A stretch of 64,000 bases of DNA, from NCBI RefSeq assembly GCF_011250645.1, contig NZ_JAANNO010000003.1:340117-404116 (forward strand), in the 5' to 3' direction. The position numbers and the translations under genes are program-made. Below the pieces are notes generated by a model that worked only from the letters and a program-made list of their open reading frames with translations, was not told the DNA's origin and did not search any database. This document shows, one piece after another, positions 8,743 through 17,014 of the stretch. How positions within the stretch are numbered: position 1 is the stretch's first letter; every line of letters begins with the position of its first letter. Source of the DNA: Motilibacter aurantiacus (lineage in GTDB: Bacteria > Actinomycetota > Actinomycetes > Motilibacterales > Motilibacteraceae).

Positions 8743-9441
8743 GTGGACACCCTCGACGCGGGCGACGCGCAGCACGCCCTCGAGCTCGCCGGGATCGTCG
8801 CGTTCGCGCTGTCCGGGGCCACGCTGGCGATCCGCAAGGGCTTCGACGTCGTCGGGATCGTGCTGCTCGCGCTGCTGACCGCGCTGGGCGGCGGGGTGAT
8901 CCGGGACCTGCTCATCGGCGCCACGCCACCGGCGGCCTTCCGCGACCTCGAGCTGCTCGTCCTGCCCGTCGTCGCCGCGCTGGTGGCGATGGTCGCGCAC
9001 CCGCTGATCAACCGGGCGTTCCGCGTGGTGCTGCTGCTCGACGCGGCGGGGCTCGCGCTCTTCAGCGTGACCGGGACCCTGCTCGCGAGCGAGGCCGGCC
9101 TCGACCCGGTGCAGGCGGCGTTCCTCGGGGTGGTCACGTGCGTCGGCGGCGGGGTGCTGCGCGACGTGGTCGCCCGCGAGACCCCCGTGCTGGTCCGCGC
9201 CGACAGCGACCTGTACGCCGTCCCCGCCGCGCTCGGCGCCGGGCTGGTCTCCACGCTGGAGAATCTCGGGGCCTACACGCCGACGGCCGGGCTGCTCGCC
9301 GCGTCGGCGGTCTTCCTGCTCCGTGTTGCGGCGATGGCGTTCGACTGGCGCGCCCCGGTCGCCCGGCAGCCGGCGGCTACGCCCCGCGCGCGCCGGCCCC
9401 TGCGCAGGCGGCCGGGGCGGCAGCCCCGTCGGGGGCGGTAG
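8743..9441 (+). CDS. UPF0126 / TRIC-type membrane protein (YicG family)
   Basis: Integral membrane protein of 232 aa with two repeats of the UPF0126 domain: an N-terminal copy (ELAGIVAFALSGATLAIRKG, ALGGGVIRDLLIGATPP) and a second one (AAGLALFSVTGTLLAS, CVGGGVLRDVVARETP). About seven hydrophobic helices are visible and the C-terminus is Arg/Pro-rich. Bacterial members are related to trimeric intracellular cation channels. The physiological ion is not deducible here. The GTG at 8743 is taken as start; an in-frame GTG at 8737 is equally possible. The 3' end overlaps the convergent sulfotransferase-like gene by 65 bases. Confidence 0.85.
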   Translation: MDTLDAGDAQHALELAGIVAFALSGATLAIRKGFDVVGIVLLALLTALGGGVIRDLLIGATPPAAFRDLELLVLPVVAALVAMVAHPLINRAFRVVLLLDAAGLALFSVTGTLLASEAGLDPVQAAFLGVVTCVGGGVLRDVVARETPVLVRADSDLYAVPAALGAGLVSTLENLGAYTPTAGLLAASAVFLLRVAAMAFDWRAPVARQPAATPRARRPLRRRPGRQPRRGR

Positions 9442-10144
9442 CGAACTCCTCGGCCAGCGGGGCCAGGACGGCATCCACGGAGGCGAGCGTGGCGGCGTCC
9501 CACTGCCGCCACCCCCCTCCGTGCGGAGTGCAGACGTGCCCTTCGTGCATCAAGGTTCGCCGGTCGGCATCGGTGGACAGCGGGGCTACGGTCGTGCCCG
9601 GTACGCCGCCGGCCCCATCGGCTCCGGCGGCGGCGCACGCCCGCACCGCCGCACCGGGGTCCACCGCCATCCCGGCGGCCGCGGCCACCTCCACGAGCAC
9701 GTCCTCGGGCGCGGTCAGCAGCCGCTCGTAGCCGACCATCACCGCGCCGGAGTCGCGCCACCAACGGACGTTGTCGAGGTTCACGCGCCACCGGCGGGAG
9801 GCGAGCACCTCTGCCGGAGGCTGCCCGAACGCCCGGGAGAACGAGTGCAGCACGTCCCGCCAGTCGCGGACGGTGCACACCGGCAGGAGCCGGCCGTCCA
9901 GGAGCGGCGACCAGTCGCCGCCCTCCGGGATGGCCGGCGTGTGGTGCGCCTTCCCGACGGCGACGCCCATCGCCTCGACGAAGGACCACGCGGGGCCGGC
10001 GAGGAGCGGGACCTGCCCGGGCTCGACGTACCCGATGCGCCGCCCCGTGTTGGCCAGCTCCACGTACTCCCCGAGCAGGTTGTAGAGCAGGGTCGAGCCG
10101 GAGCGGTACCCGCCCGCGGACAGCAGGACCAGCGGCTGCGGCAC
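9377..10144 (-). CDS. Sulfotransferase-like P-loop protein
   Basis: 255-aa soluble protein. The N-terminal P-loop-like segment LLSAGGYRSGSTLLYNLLGE matches the 5'-phosphosulfate (PAPS) binding loop of sulfotransferases. VCTVRDWRDVLHSFSRAFG resembles the 3'-phosphate-binding region (RDxRD...S), and VGYERLLTAPEDVLVEVAAA is the usual downstream helix. Acceptor substrate unknown. GTG start at 10144 with GAGGAGACGCC just upstream. The C-terminal tail is Ala/Gly-rich. It lies alone between the UPF0126 gene and the divergent padR operon. Confidence 0.7.
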   Translation of the reverse strand: MPQPLVLLSAGGYRSGSTLLYNLLGEYVELANTGRRIGYVEPGQVPLLAGPAWSFVEAMGVAVGKAHHTPAIPEGGDWSPLLDGRLLPVCTVRDWRDVLHSFSRAFGQPPAEVLASRRWRVNLDNVRWWRDSGAVMVGYERLLTAPEDVLVEVAAAAGMAVDPGAAVRACAAAGADGAGGVPGTTVAPLSTDADRRTLMHEGHVCTPHGGGWRQWDAATLASVDAVLAPLAEEFATAPDGAAAPAACAGAGARGA

Positions 10145-10248
10145 GGCGTCTCCTCAGGTCGTCGGCCCGTGGAGTGTGACGCAGCACGCAACGGCGGCCG
10201 ATCCCAGGAATCGCCTAGCGGGGAACTTCCCGGCCCTGGACCCGCCGC

Positions 10249-10288
10249 TGCATACGGGGTATACCTGGAGTGCCATACCGAGTATGCA
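10249..10288 (+). promoter_or_regulatory. Palindromic operator upstream of padR
   Basis: TGCATAC at 10249-10255 is repeated inverted as GTATGCA at 10282-10288. Between them lie the perfect palindrome GGTATACC (10258-10265) and a further CCATAC. The motif is markedly AT-richer than its surroundings and ends 11 bases before the padR ATG. Position and symmetry suggest the autoregulatory binding site of the PadR protein, probably overlapping the promoter. Confidence 0.65.
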
Positions 10289-10299
10289 AGGGAGCGCCC

Positions 10300-10887
10300 A
10301 TGTCCGTCCGGCAGAGCCTGCTCGCCCTCCTCGAGGAGGGCCCCAGCTACGGCTACCAGCTGCGGTCAGCCTTCGAGGAGCGCACCGGGTCCACGTGGCC
10401 GCTCAACGTCGGGCAGGTCTACACGACGCTCGCCCGGTTGGAGCGCGACGGCCTCGTGGAGCCGGACTCGACCGACGGCGAGGGCCACGTCTTCTACCGG
10501 ATCACCGACTCCGGCCGGGCAGAGGTGGCGACGTGGTTCGCCAGCCCGGTGGAGCGCACCTCGCCCCCGCGCGACGAGCTGGCGATCAAGCTGGCGCTCG
10601 CGGTCACCGTGCCCGGCGTCGACGTGCGGGGCGTCATCCAGGCCCAGCGCACGGCCACCCTCCGGGCGCTGCAGGACTACACCCGGCTCAAGGTGCGCGC
10701 CGGGGACTCGGACCTGGCCTGGACGCTCGTCCTGGACTCGCTCGTCTTCTCCGCGGAGGCGGAGGTCCGGTGGCTGGACGCCTGCGAGGCGCGGCTGGCC
10801 CGGGCCGCGGCGGAGGCCCGCGACCGGTCGACGACCGCCCCCGCACTCCCCACGAAGGACAGCCAGCCGAAGGAGGCACGCCGATGA
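10300..10887 (+). CDS. PadR family transcriptional regulator
   Basis: 195-aa regulator with an N-terminal winged helix (SVRQSLLALLEEGPSYGYQL, then NVGQVYTTLARLERDGLVEP and GHVFYRITDSGRAEV), the hallmark of PadR. The C-terminal helical part (about residues 95-180) fits the PadR-s2 dimerisation domain. Start: ATG 10300; the upstream ATG at 10270 lies inside the palindromic operator. The stop overlaps the ABC ATPase start (ATGA), so regulator and exporter are co-transcribed. PadR proteins commonly repress drug or stress exporters and are released by the substrate. Confidence 0.93.
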   Translation: MSVRQSLLALLEEGPSYGYQLRSAFEERTGSTWPLNVGQVYTTLARLERDGLVEPDSTDGEGHVFYRITDSGRAEVATWFASPVERTSPPRDELAIKLALAVTVPGVDVRGVIQAQRTATLRALQDYTRLKVRAGDSDLAWTLVLDSLVFSAEAEVRWLDACEARLARAAAEARDRSTTAPALPTKDSQPKEARR

Positions 10888-11621
10888 GCGACACGCAGGG
10901 AACCGCGCCCGTGCTCGAGCTGCGCGACGTCCGCCGGGTGCACGGCACCGGCGACAACGTCGTGCACGCCCTGCGCGGCGTCTCGCTCGCGGTCCGCCCG
11001 GGCGAGCTCGTCGCCGTCATGGGCCCGTCCGGCTCCGGCAAGTCCACGCTGCTCACCATCGCGGGGGGGCTCGACAGCCCCACCGGCGGCGAGGTCGTGG
11101 TCGAGGGGACCGCCCTGTCCACGCTGGGCCGCAAGGGGCTCGCGGCCCTGCGGCGGCGCTCGCTCGGCTACGTCTTCCAGGACTTCAACCTGATCCCGGC
11201 GCTCACCGCTGCCGAGAACGTCGCGCTCCCCCGCGAGCTCGACGGTGCGCGCGCGAAGGCGGCGCGCGCCGACGCGCTCGTGGCCCTGGAGGAGGTGGGG
11301 CTGGCCGAGCTCGCCGACCGCTTCCCCGACGACATGTCCGGCGGCCAGCAGCAGCGGGTCGCCATCGCGCGCGCCCTCGTGGGCCAGCGCCGGCTCCTGC
11401 TGGCCGACGAGCCGACCGGCGCCCTGGACTCGGAGACGGGCGAAGCCGTTCTCCGGCTTCTGCGTTCGCGAGTCGACGCGGGAGCGGCCGGGGTCCTGGT
11501 GACGCACGAGGCGCGCCACGCCGCCTGGGCCGACCGGGTCGTGTTCCTGCGCGACGGCGTCGTCGTCGACGAGACGGGCAGCTCGCCCGGCGCGGACGTG
11601 CTGCTGGAGGCCGGCCGGTGA
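10884..11621 (+). CDS. ABC transporter ATP-binding protein (MacB/LolD type)
   Basis: 245-aa ATPase of the FtsX-associated class. Walker [13 protein letters not shown] near residue 53, Q-loop YVFQDFNLIPALTAAENV, signature [15 protein letters not shown], Walker B LLLADEPTGALDSETG and H-loop VLVTHEARHA are intact. The insertion before Walker A (HGTGDNVVHALRGV) is typical of MacB-like proteins. It starts by ATGA overlap with padR and its stop overlaps the permease GTG, giving a three-gene operon. Confidence 0.95.
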   Translation: MSDTQGTAPVLELRDVRRVHGTGDNVVHALRGVSLAVRPGELVAVMGPSGSGKSTLLTIAGGLDSPTGGEVVVEGTALSTLGRKGLAALRRRSLGYVFQDFNLIPALTAAENVALPRELDGARAKAARADALVALEEVGLAELADRFPDDMSGGQQQRVAIARALVGQRRLLLADEPTGALDSETGEAVLRLLRSRVDAGAAGVLVTHEARHAAWADRVVFLRDGVVVDETGSSPGADVLLEAGR

Positions 11622-14419
11622 CGGCGTACGCACCCCCTCCCGTCGCCGCGGCGCCCGAGGAGGCCAAGCGCGGGCCGCGGGTCGGCCTGGCGGCAGCCCT
11701 GCGCATCGCGCGTCGCGACGCCCTGCGGGCGAAGGGCCGCAGCTTCCTGATCGTCGCGATGGTAGCCCTGCCGGTGATGGCGCTGGCGTTCGCGGCCGTG
11801 GCCTGGCGCACGGCCGAGCTCAACCCCGACGAGCAGCTCGACCGCCAGCTGGGGCAGGCCTCCTACCGCTTCCTGTCCTGGTCCTCCGACGGCTCGTCGA
11901 TCACCCAGACCCCCGACGGCGACGTGGGGAGCTACTCGGCCGCACGGGACGGCGAGCCCGTCGACATCGAGGCGCTCGTGCCTACCGGGGCCCGGGCACT
12001 GACCGAGACGTCGGACTCGGTGACCGTGCGCACGCGGACCGGCCTCGGCTCGGTCGGCTGGACGGAGACCGAGGCGGCGGACCCGGCGATGGCGGGCCGG
12101 TGGGCGCTCGACTCGGGCCGCGGACCGCAGGCGGCGGGCGAGGTGCTGCTGACCCCGAAGCTCGCCGACCGGGCGGGGCTGGCCGAGGGCGACACCCTGA
12201 CCGTCACCGAGCCCGAAGCCGCCTTCACCGTCGTGGGCATCGCCCATCGGCTGGCCGACCCGCACGCGCAGGAAGTCGTCGCGCTGCCGGGGGCACTCGC
12301 GGAGGCGACGGGCAACCCGGGCTTCCGCCGCCCGCTGCAGAGCCTGTGGGTCGTGGACGCCCCCATCACCTGGGACCGCATCCTGGAGCTGAACGAGCTC
12401 GGCGTCGCCGTGCTCTCCCGTGAGGTGGCGGAGAACCCGCCGCCGCGCTCTGAGGTGCCGTTCTACGCCGACCCCGACAACGCATGGGCCAACAGCAACA
12501 GCGAACTGGCGTTCACCATCCTCGCTATCACCGTGGTCGTGGTGCTCGCGTGCCTCGAGGTGATCCTGCTCGCCGGCGCGGCCTTCGCGGTCGGTGCTCG
12601 GCGGCAGGCCCGGACGCTCGCGCTCGTGGTGGCGGTCGGCGGTGACCGGCGTGACGCCCGGCGCGTGGTCCTCGCGGGCGGGCTCGTCCTCGGGCTCGTG
12701 GCCGGCGCCGTGGGGGTCGTCCTCGGCTGCCTGCTGGCTCTCGCCGCGGTCCCGGTGCTGCACCACGTCGGCTCCGACACCGGCCGCTACGACCTGCGCC
12801 CGCTCGAAGTGCTGCCCATCGTGCTCGTCGGCGTCCTGACCGGAGTCCTCGCCGCCGTCGTGCCGGCCCGCGCCGCCGCCCGCCAGGACGTGGTGGCCAC
12901 CCTCGCCGGGCGGCGCAACGAGGTGCACGTCCGCCGCCGCGTCCCCGTCATCGGGGTGCTGACCGGCGTGCTCGGGGTGGTCGCCGCCGGCATCGGCTCG
13001 GCGGTCGCGCTCGCGGCGGACGACGGCATGACCGACGGCACCGCGTACGTGGTGGCAGGCCTCATCGCCGGCGGTGCCGTGCTGGCCATCCTCGGCCTGG
13101 TCGTGCTGTCCCCCACCGTGGTGGCGCTCGCCGGCCGCCTCGCCCACGCGCTGCCGCTCTCGCCCCGCCTGGCGGTCCGCGACGCTGCGCGCCACCGGGC
13201 ACGGACGGCACCTGCCGTCGCGGCCGTCCTGGTCGCCGTCAGCGGCAGCGTGGCGCTGAGCTTCGTGGTGCAGTCCTTCGACGACCACGACCGCCGGGAG
13301 TACCGCCCGAGCCTGCCGGACCGGTTCGCCTCCGTGGGCCTCGTGACCACGAGCTACGACGCCGAGGGCGACCACACGACCAGGGTGGTCCCGGCGGCGG
13401 ACGTGGAGCGGGCCGTGGCCGCGCAGCTGCCGGTCGCGGACGTGATCCCGTTGCGGGTCGCGGGGGCGTGCGTGACGGACCGCTGCCCCCAGGCGAACCT
13501 CGTGACGCCGGAGGCGAACCGGTGCCCGGACGGCCGGGCCAGCGCGCGGGACGACGACTGGCGCTGCGTCATCAGCCACCTGAGCACGCGCTACAGCAAC
13601 TCCACCAGCGCCGTCGGTGACGCCGCCCTGGCCGAGCGGCTCGGCGTGCAGCTCACCGAGCAGGAGCGCGACGTGCTCGCGTCCGGCGGCGTGCTGCTCA
13701 ACTGGCGGGCGCAGGTCGAGGACGGCCGCGCGACGTACGAGCTGTTCGGCCCGGACGCCCTGGACCAGGAGCCCCCGCCGGGCCAGGAGGCGACGTGGAC
13801 GGGGCCGCAGCCCGACGAGCGCGTCACGGTCCCGGCCGCCTGGGTGCAGGACCTGCCCTTCGCCAGCCTCATGTCGGAGCGGACGGCCGATCGGCTCGGG
13901 ATCGGGTCGACGGTCCGCCAGCTCGCCCTGCGCCTGGACCGGGTTCCCACGCAGGGCGAGGAGGACGCCGCAGCAGCCGCACTCGAGCAGTTCGGGCTCG
14001 GCCCGTACGACCTGTCCGTGGAGCGCGGGTACCGCAGCTCGTACGGGCCGGGGCTGCTCGCGCTCGTCCTCGCCTCGGCGGTCATCACGCTGGGCGCGGC
14101 GGGCGTCGCGACGGGGCTCGCCCTCGCCGACGCCCGGCCGGACCACGCGACGCTGGCCGCGGTGGGTGCCGCGCCTCGCGTACGCCGCTGGCTGGCGGCC
14201 GCGCAGGCGCTGACCATCACGCTGCTGGGGACCCTGCTCGGGGTGCTGGCGGGCCTGGTGCCGGGGATCGCCTTCGTCCGGTCGCTGCCCGACTACGACC
14301 TGGTCGCCCCGTGGCTGTCACTGCTGGCGATCATCGGGGTCGTGCCGCTGCTCGCCGGAGGCGTGGCCCTGCTGCTGACGCGCGGCCGGCTGCCGATGAC
14401 CCGGCGGGAGGCGGTGTGA
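11618..14419 (+). CDS. FtsX-like ABC transporter permease
   Basis: 933-aa membrane protein with two FtsX units. An N-terminal helix (SFLIVAMVALPVMALAFAAV) is followed by a large extracytoplasmic domain (about 60-280), a three-helix FtsX block (about 285-430), further helices, a second extracytoplasmic domain (about 560-790) and a final FtsX block (GLLALVLASAVITLGAAGVA ... GVALLLTRGRLPM). The GTG start overlaps the ATPase stop (GTGA). This architecture belongs to MacB-type mechanotransmission systems or peptide/lipid exporters, with the PadR gene as likely sensor of the same compound. Two Cys pairs in the second external domain (ACVTDRCPQ, NRCPDG/DWRCV) could form disulfides. Confidence 0.92.
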   Translation: MTAYAPPPVAAAPEEAKRGPRVGLAAALRIARRDALRAKGRSFLIVAMVALPVMALAFAAVAWRTAELNPDEQLDRQLGQASYRFLSWSSDGSSITQTPDGDVGSYSAARDGEPVDIEALVPTGARALTETSDSVTVRTRTGLGSVGWTETEAADPAMAGRWALDSGRGPQAAGEVLLTPKLADRAGLAEGDTLTVTEPEAAFTVVGIAHRLADPHAQEVVALPGALAEATGNPGFRRPLQSLWVVDAPITWDRILELNELGVAVLSREVAENPPPRSEVPFYADPDNAWANSNSELAFTILAITVVVVLACLEVILLAGAAFAVGARRQARTLALVVAVGGDRRDARRVVLAGGLVLGLVAGAVGVVLGCLLALAAVPVLHHVGSDTGRYDLRPLEVLPIVLVGVLTGVLAAVVPARAAARQDVVATLAGRRNEVHVRRRVPVIGVLTGVLGVVAAGIGSAVALAADDGMTDGTAYVVAGLIAGGAVLAILGLVVLSPTVVALAGRLAHALPLSPRLAVRDAARHRARTAPAVAAVLVAVSGSVALSFVVQSFDDHDRREYRPSLPDRFASVGLVTTSYDAEGDHTTRVVPAADVERAVAAQLPVADVIPLRVAGACVTDRCPQANLVTPEANRCPDGRASARDDDWRCVISHLSTRYSNSTSAVGDAALAERLGVQLTEQERDVLASGGVLLNWRAQVEDGRATYELFGPDALDQEPPPGQEATWTGPQPDERVTVPAAWVQDLPFASLMSERTADRLGIGSTVRQLALRLDRVPTQGEEDAAAAALEQFGLGPYDLSVERGYRSSYGPGLLALVLASAVITLGAAGVATGLALADARPDHATLAAVGAAPRVRRWLAAAQALTITLLGTLLGVLAGLVPGIAFVRSLPDYDLVAPWLSLLAIIGVVPLLAGGVALLLTRGRLPMTRREAV

Positions 14420-14559
14420 ACGCCGACCTGGCGCGCCGCGCCCGCCGGCTCGCCCGGGCCCGGCGGCTCCACCTGGTGCTGGAGCGGCGCGCGACGCGCC
14501 CGCAGACGCGCGCGGGCCGGGAGGGCGGCGGCACCGCCCCTCCCGGCCCGGGGGCCTGA
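14416..14559 (+). CDS. Small Arg-rich ORF after the permease (doubtful)
   Basis: A 47-codon frame begins with a GTG that overlaps the permease stop (GTGA), the arrangement used by the preceding genes. The predicted peptide is very basic (RRARRLARARRLHLVLERRA) and its last third is encoded by a strong inverted repeat that looks like a terminator. It may be a real translationally coupled small protein or just open sequence before the terminator. No family recognised. Confidence 0.3.
   Translation: MNADLARRARRLARARRLHLVLERRATRPQTRAGREGGGTAPPGPGA
14514..14549 (+). terminator. Hairpin terminator-like inverted repeat after the PadR/ABC operon
   Basis: GGGCCGGGA (14514-14522) pairs with TCCCGGCCC (14541-14549), and GGGCGG pairs with CCGCCCC inside it around a short CGGCA-type loop. 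There is no U tract, as is common for high-GC actinobacterial terminators. It lies between the plus-strand exporter operon and the convergent minus-strand gene ending at 14577, so it could serve both. Confidence 0.55.
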
Positions 14560-14576
14560 CGCCGTCGAGCCCGTCG

Positions 14577-15125
14577 TCAGACGTACTTGCTGAAGATGAC
14601 CCTGCCGCCGGAGCAGTGCGCCTCCTCGTGGCCCGAGCTGCTGCTCGGCGAGCACAGGTCGACGTCCGACACCCACGCCTTGACGAAGCTCGCCAGCGTC
14701 GGGAGCAGCAGGTAGAGCCCCGTCCTGCCGCTGAGGTAGCCGCCGGAGACGCTCAGCCCGAGGTCCGAGGGCTTGAACCAGGTGGAGTAGCCCAGGGAGC
14801 GAAGGAACCGGGCGTCCTTGTCGTCCCGGTCGGTCGGGATGCAGTCGATCCGTCCGTTGCCGTCGATCCTGACCCCGACGAGGCACGGCCAGCCCCACTT
14901 CCAGACCGTGCACAGCAGCAGGCCGGCGGCGGGAACGCAGGGCGTGGGCCGGGACGGCACGGTGGGCGTCGGCGGCTTCGGGGCCGTGGTGGACGCGGCG
15001 TCCGCGACCCCGACACCGATCGCCTGGATGGCGGGCACGGCCCACACCGCGCCGCCGACCAGCACGCCCTTCTTCAGCGCGTCCCGGCGGCTCATCCCGT
15101 CGGTGCTCACGGACCCGTTCGTCAT
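14577..15125 (-). CDS. Exported small protein with RR-type signal, paralogue A of the PqqD/HprK cassette
   Basis: 182 aa. The N-terminus SRRDALKKGVLVGGAVWAVP, then AIQAIGVGVADAAS, reads as a twin-arginine-like export signal (SRRxxLK, hydrophobic stretch, AxA-like cleavage near residue 44). A Pro/Thr-rich linker precedes a mature domain of about 115 aa with GLLLCTVWKWG, VRIDGNGRIDCIPTD, STWFKPSDLGLSVSGGYLSG, FVKAWVSDVD and C-terminal CSGGRVIFSKYV. Six cysteines are visible in the mature part. The same series recurs in the gene at 16386-16949, so the two are full-length paralogues. The ATG at 15125 has GGGAG seven bases upstream. Family not recognised and function unknown. The adjacent PqqD/HPr-kinase-like gene suggests a shared pathway. 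Confidence 0.8.
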   Translation of the reverse strand: MTNGSVSTDGMSRRDALKKGVLVGGAVWAVPAIQAIGVGVADAASTTAPKPPTPTVPSRPTPCVPAAGLLLCTVWKWGWPCLVGVRIDGNGRIDCIPTDRDDKDARFLRSLGYSTWFKPSDLGLSVSGGYLSGRTGLYLLLPTLASFVKAWVSDVDLCSPSSSSGHEEAHCSGGRVIFSKYV

Positions 15126-15216
15126 TCACGTGCTCCCTGGTCGTCGAAGAATGCCGTTCCAGCGTAGGAAGACGCCGTGCCGGGAAGTGCCACCTCGACT
15201 TCACCAAACCTGGCTT

Positions 15217-15253
15217 CACCCGTACAGCGGTACGGATGTCTGCCGTACGGGTG
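15217..15253. promoter_or_regulatory. Inverted repeat in the divergent promoter region of the PqqD/HprK cassette
   Basis: CACCCGTAC (15217-15225) and GTACGGGTG (15245-15253) form a 9-bp inverted repeat, with an inner CGGTACGG between them. Two TTCACC motifs lie just to the left (near 15200 and 15215). The element sits in the 179-base gap between the minus-strand gene starting at 15125 and the plus-strand gene starting at 15305. It could act on both as an operator; the bound protein is not evident nearby. Confidence 0.5.
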
Positions 15254-15304
15254 AGCCGACGATCTACGCTTCGTGACCCTCCGGTCACGCCCTAGGCTGG
15301 ACGG

Positions 15305-16402
15305 GTGTCACCCCCTCGCGTCGGGCCGCCGCTGCCGGGAGTCGTGAGCGTCGAGCTCGACGGCTTGATCAGCGCGTACTCTCCCTGCACGGACGAAGTC
15401 GCGTTTCTGAACTCGACAGCGAGCGACGTGTGGCGGCTCGCCGACGGCGAGCACACGGCCGAGGAGCTCACCGCACTGCTGGCCGCCGCGTACGGGACGA
15501 CGGCCGACGCCCTGCGCGACGACGTCGGCCGGCTGCTGGACGGGCTCGTCGCCGCCGGGCTGCTGCCCGGGCCGGGCCGGCCACGCCCGGCCTTCTCGCT
15601 GCGCGCCCTCGACGTCCCAATGCGCCTCCTGGTCGACGACCCCGAGCTGGGCGAGGTGCTGGAGCGGCTGTGGGCGGACTGCGCGGCGGCGCCCTGCGGC
15701 GAGCGCGGGGTGACCGTCCGGGTGACGGGGACGGGGCCGTGGCACGTCGCCTCGCCGGCGCACACCGTGCAGGCGCGCACGCTCGCGGAGGCGGTCGGCG
15801 AGGCGTGCGCGGCGGTGAACCTCTCCGCGGTCGCCGCCACGCCGCTGCTGGCGTACCACGCGGCCGTGCTCAGCCTCGGCCGCTCGACGCTCGCCGTGCC
15901 CGGGGTGTCCGGCGCGGGCAAGTCGACGCTGACCGCGGCGCTGCTGCTCGAGGGGTGGGAGCTGGTCAGTGACGAGGCGCTGGCGCTTCCGTGGCACGCC
16001 GGGCCACCCGCGGCCTACCCGCGGCCGTTGGCGCTGTCGGACTGGTCGCGCCGGGCGCTCGACGTGGACGACCGGGGCGTCGAGGCGGTCGGGGAGCGTT
16101 TCGTCCGGGCCGTCGACCTCGGGGCCCTGGCCTCCGGCACGCCGGGGCCGGTGACCGACGTGCTGCTGCTGCGGCGGGCGGAGGGCCCACCACGGCTCGC
16201 GCCCGCCGACCGCACGGAGGCGCTGCGTGCCCTGCTGCCCCGCGGGTTCACCTCGGTGCAGAGCCCGGGCGCAGCGCTGCGGACGATCGCCGACGTGCTG
16301 GCGCAGGCCCGGACGTGGGGCCTGCGGCTGGGCGACCCGCGGCGGGCCGCCCAGCTCGTCACCGAGGCCCTGGGGCCGCCGGGGCTCAGCAGGACTTGGT
16401 GA
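15305..16402 (+). CDS. PqqD-like domain fused to HPr-kinase-like P-loop ATPase
   Basis: 365-aa protein. Residues about 13-95 read as a PqqD-type peptide-binding winged-helix domain (AFLNSTASDVWRLADGEHTA, LLDGLVAAGLLP). After a middle region comes an HPr kinase/phosphorylase-like nucleotide domain with Walker A VPGVSGAGKSTLTAALL near residue 200 and acidic motif LVSDEALAL just after. PqqD-like domains recognise leader peptides of ribosomally made peptides, and HprK-like ATPases occur beside them in several peptide-modification loci. The gene is flanked by two exported paralogues, its 3' end overlapping one of them by 17 bases. No radical SAM enzyme, protease or cyclase accompanies it here. GTG start. 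The role is inferred, not shown. Confidence 0.75.
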   Translation: MSPPRVGPPLPGVVSVELDGLISAYSPCTDEVAFLNSTASDVWRLADGEHTAEELTALLAAAYGTTADALRDDVGRLLDGLVAAGLLPGPGRPRPAFSLRALDVPMRLLVDDPELGEVLERLWADCAAAPCGERGVTVRVTGTGPWHVASPAHTVQARTLAEAVGEACAAVNLSAVAATPLLAYHAAVLSLGRSTLAVPGVSGAGKSTLTAALLLEGWELVSDEALALPWHAGPPAAYPRPLALSDWSRRALDVDDRGVEAVGERFVRAVDLGALASGTPGPVTDVLLLRRAEGPPRLAPADRTEALRALLPRGFTSVQSPGAALRTIADVLAQARTWGLRLGDPRRAAQLVTEALGPPGLSRTW

Positions 16403-16949
16403 AGGTCACCCGTCCGCCGCTCGGGGTCACCGCGGCGTAGTCGAGCCCCACAGGGCTGCCCGGCCCGCCGGAGATGTTGCCGTCCGCGGCCCACGCGCCC
16501 ACGAACGTCGTGCCGGCCGGAACGGCGAGGAACAGCCCCTTGCCGTCGGCGGTCCTGCCGCCGGAGACGGTGACACCGGCCTTCGACGGCTTCACCCAGC
16601 CGGAGTAGTTGCGCGGCGCCGCGCCGAGGAAGGCCGCGTCGCCGTTCTTCGACGGGATGCCGTCGATCGAGCCGTCCTCGTCGACCTTCATCCCGACGAG
16701 GACGCCGGCGGCGGTACGGACGAGCAGCAGGCCGTGCGAGGGGATGCAGAGGGCGGGCGCGGGGCCGGGAGGCGGCACCGAGCCGGACGCCGCGTCCGCC
16801 GCCCCCATGGACAGCGACTGGATCGCCGGCACCGTCCACACGAGGGCACCACCGACGAGCGCGCCGCGCTTGAGCGCGTCGCGCCGGGTGAGCGCAGCGT
16901 GGGGAGCCGACGAGGGCAGCGATTCCGTGATGTGCGAGCTATTCACCAT
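16386..16949 (-). CDS. Exported small protein with RR-type signal, paralogue B of the PqqD/HprK cassette
   Basis: 187 aa from ATG 16949, preceded by CTGGAGGTCAC (GGAGG at ideal spacing), which beats the upstream in-frame ATG. Signal TRRDALKRGALVGGALVWTV, then PAIQSLSMGAADAAS, closely matches paralogue A. The mature domain also aligns: GLLLVRTAAG, MKVDEDGSIDGIPSK, YSGWVKPSKAGVTVSGGRTA, FVGAWAADG and C-terminal PSGGRVTFTKSC. It has far fewer cysteines than paralogue A but ends in a Cys. Its 3' end runs into the 3' end of the PqqD/HprK gene. Unknown function. The GSIDGIP-type and SGGRV-type motifs define a family worth searching. Confidence 0.8.
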   Translation of the reverse strand: MVNSSHITESLPSSAPHAALTRRDALKRGALVGGALVWTVPAIQSLSMGAADAASGSVPPPGPAPALCIPSHGLLLVRTAAGVLVGMKVDEDGSIDGIPSKNGDAAFLGAAPRNYSGWVKPSKAGVTVSGGRTADGKGLFLAVPAGTTFVGAWAADGNISGGPGSPVGLDYAAVTPSGGRVTFTKSC

Positions 16950-17014
16950 GTGACCTCCAGTAGGACGTGTCAACCGGCGAATTCTAGTCGGCACCCGCGC
17001 ACCCCGACCGAGTT

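Noticed and set aside
14577..16949. Lasso-peptide or lanthipeptide locus
   Set aside because: PqqD-like domain is suggestive, but no asparagine-synthetase-like cyclase, B2 protease, LanM or radical SAM gene is present, and the exported proteins are too large and folded to be standard precursors.
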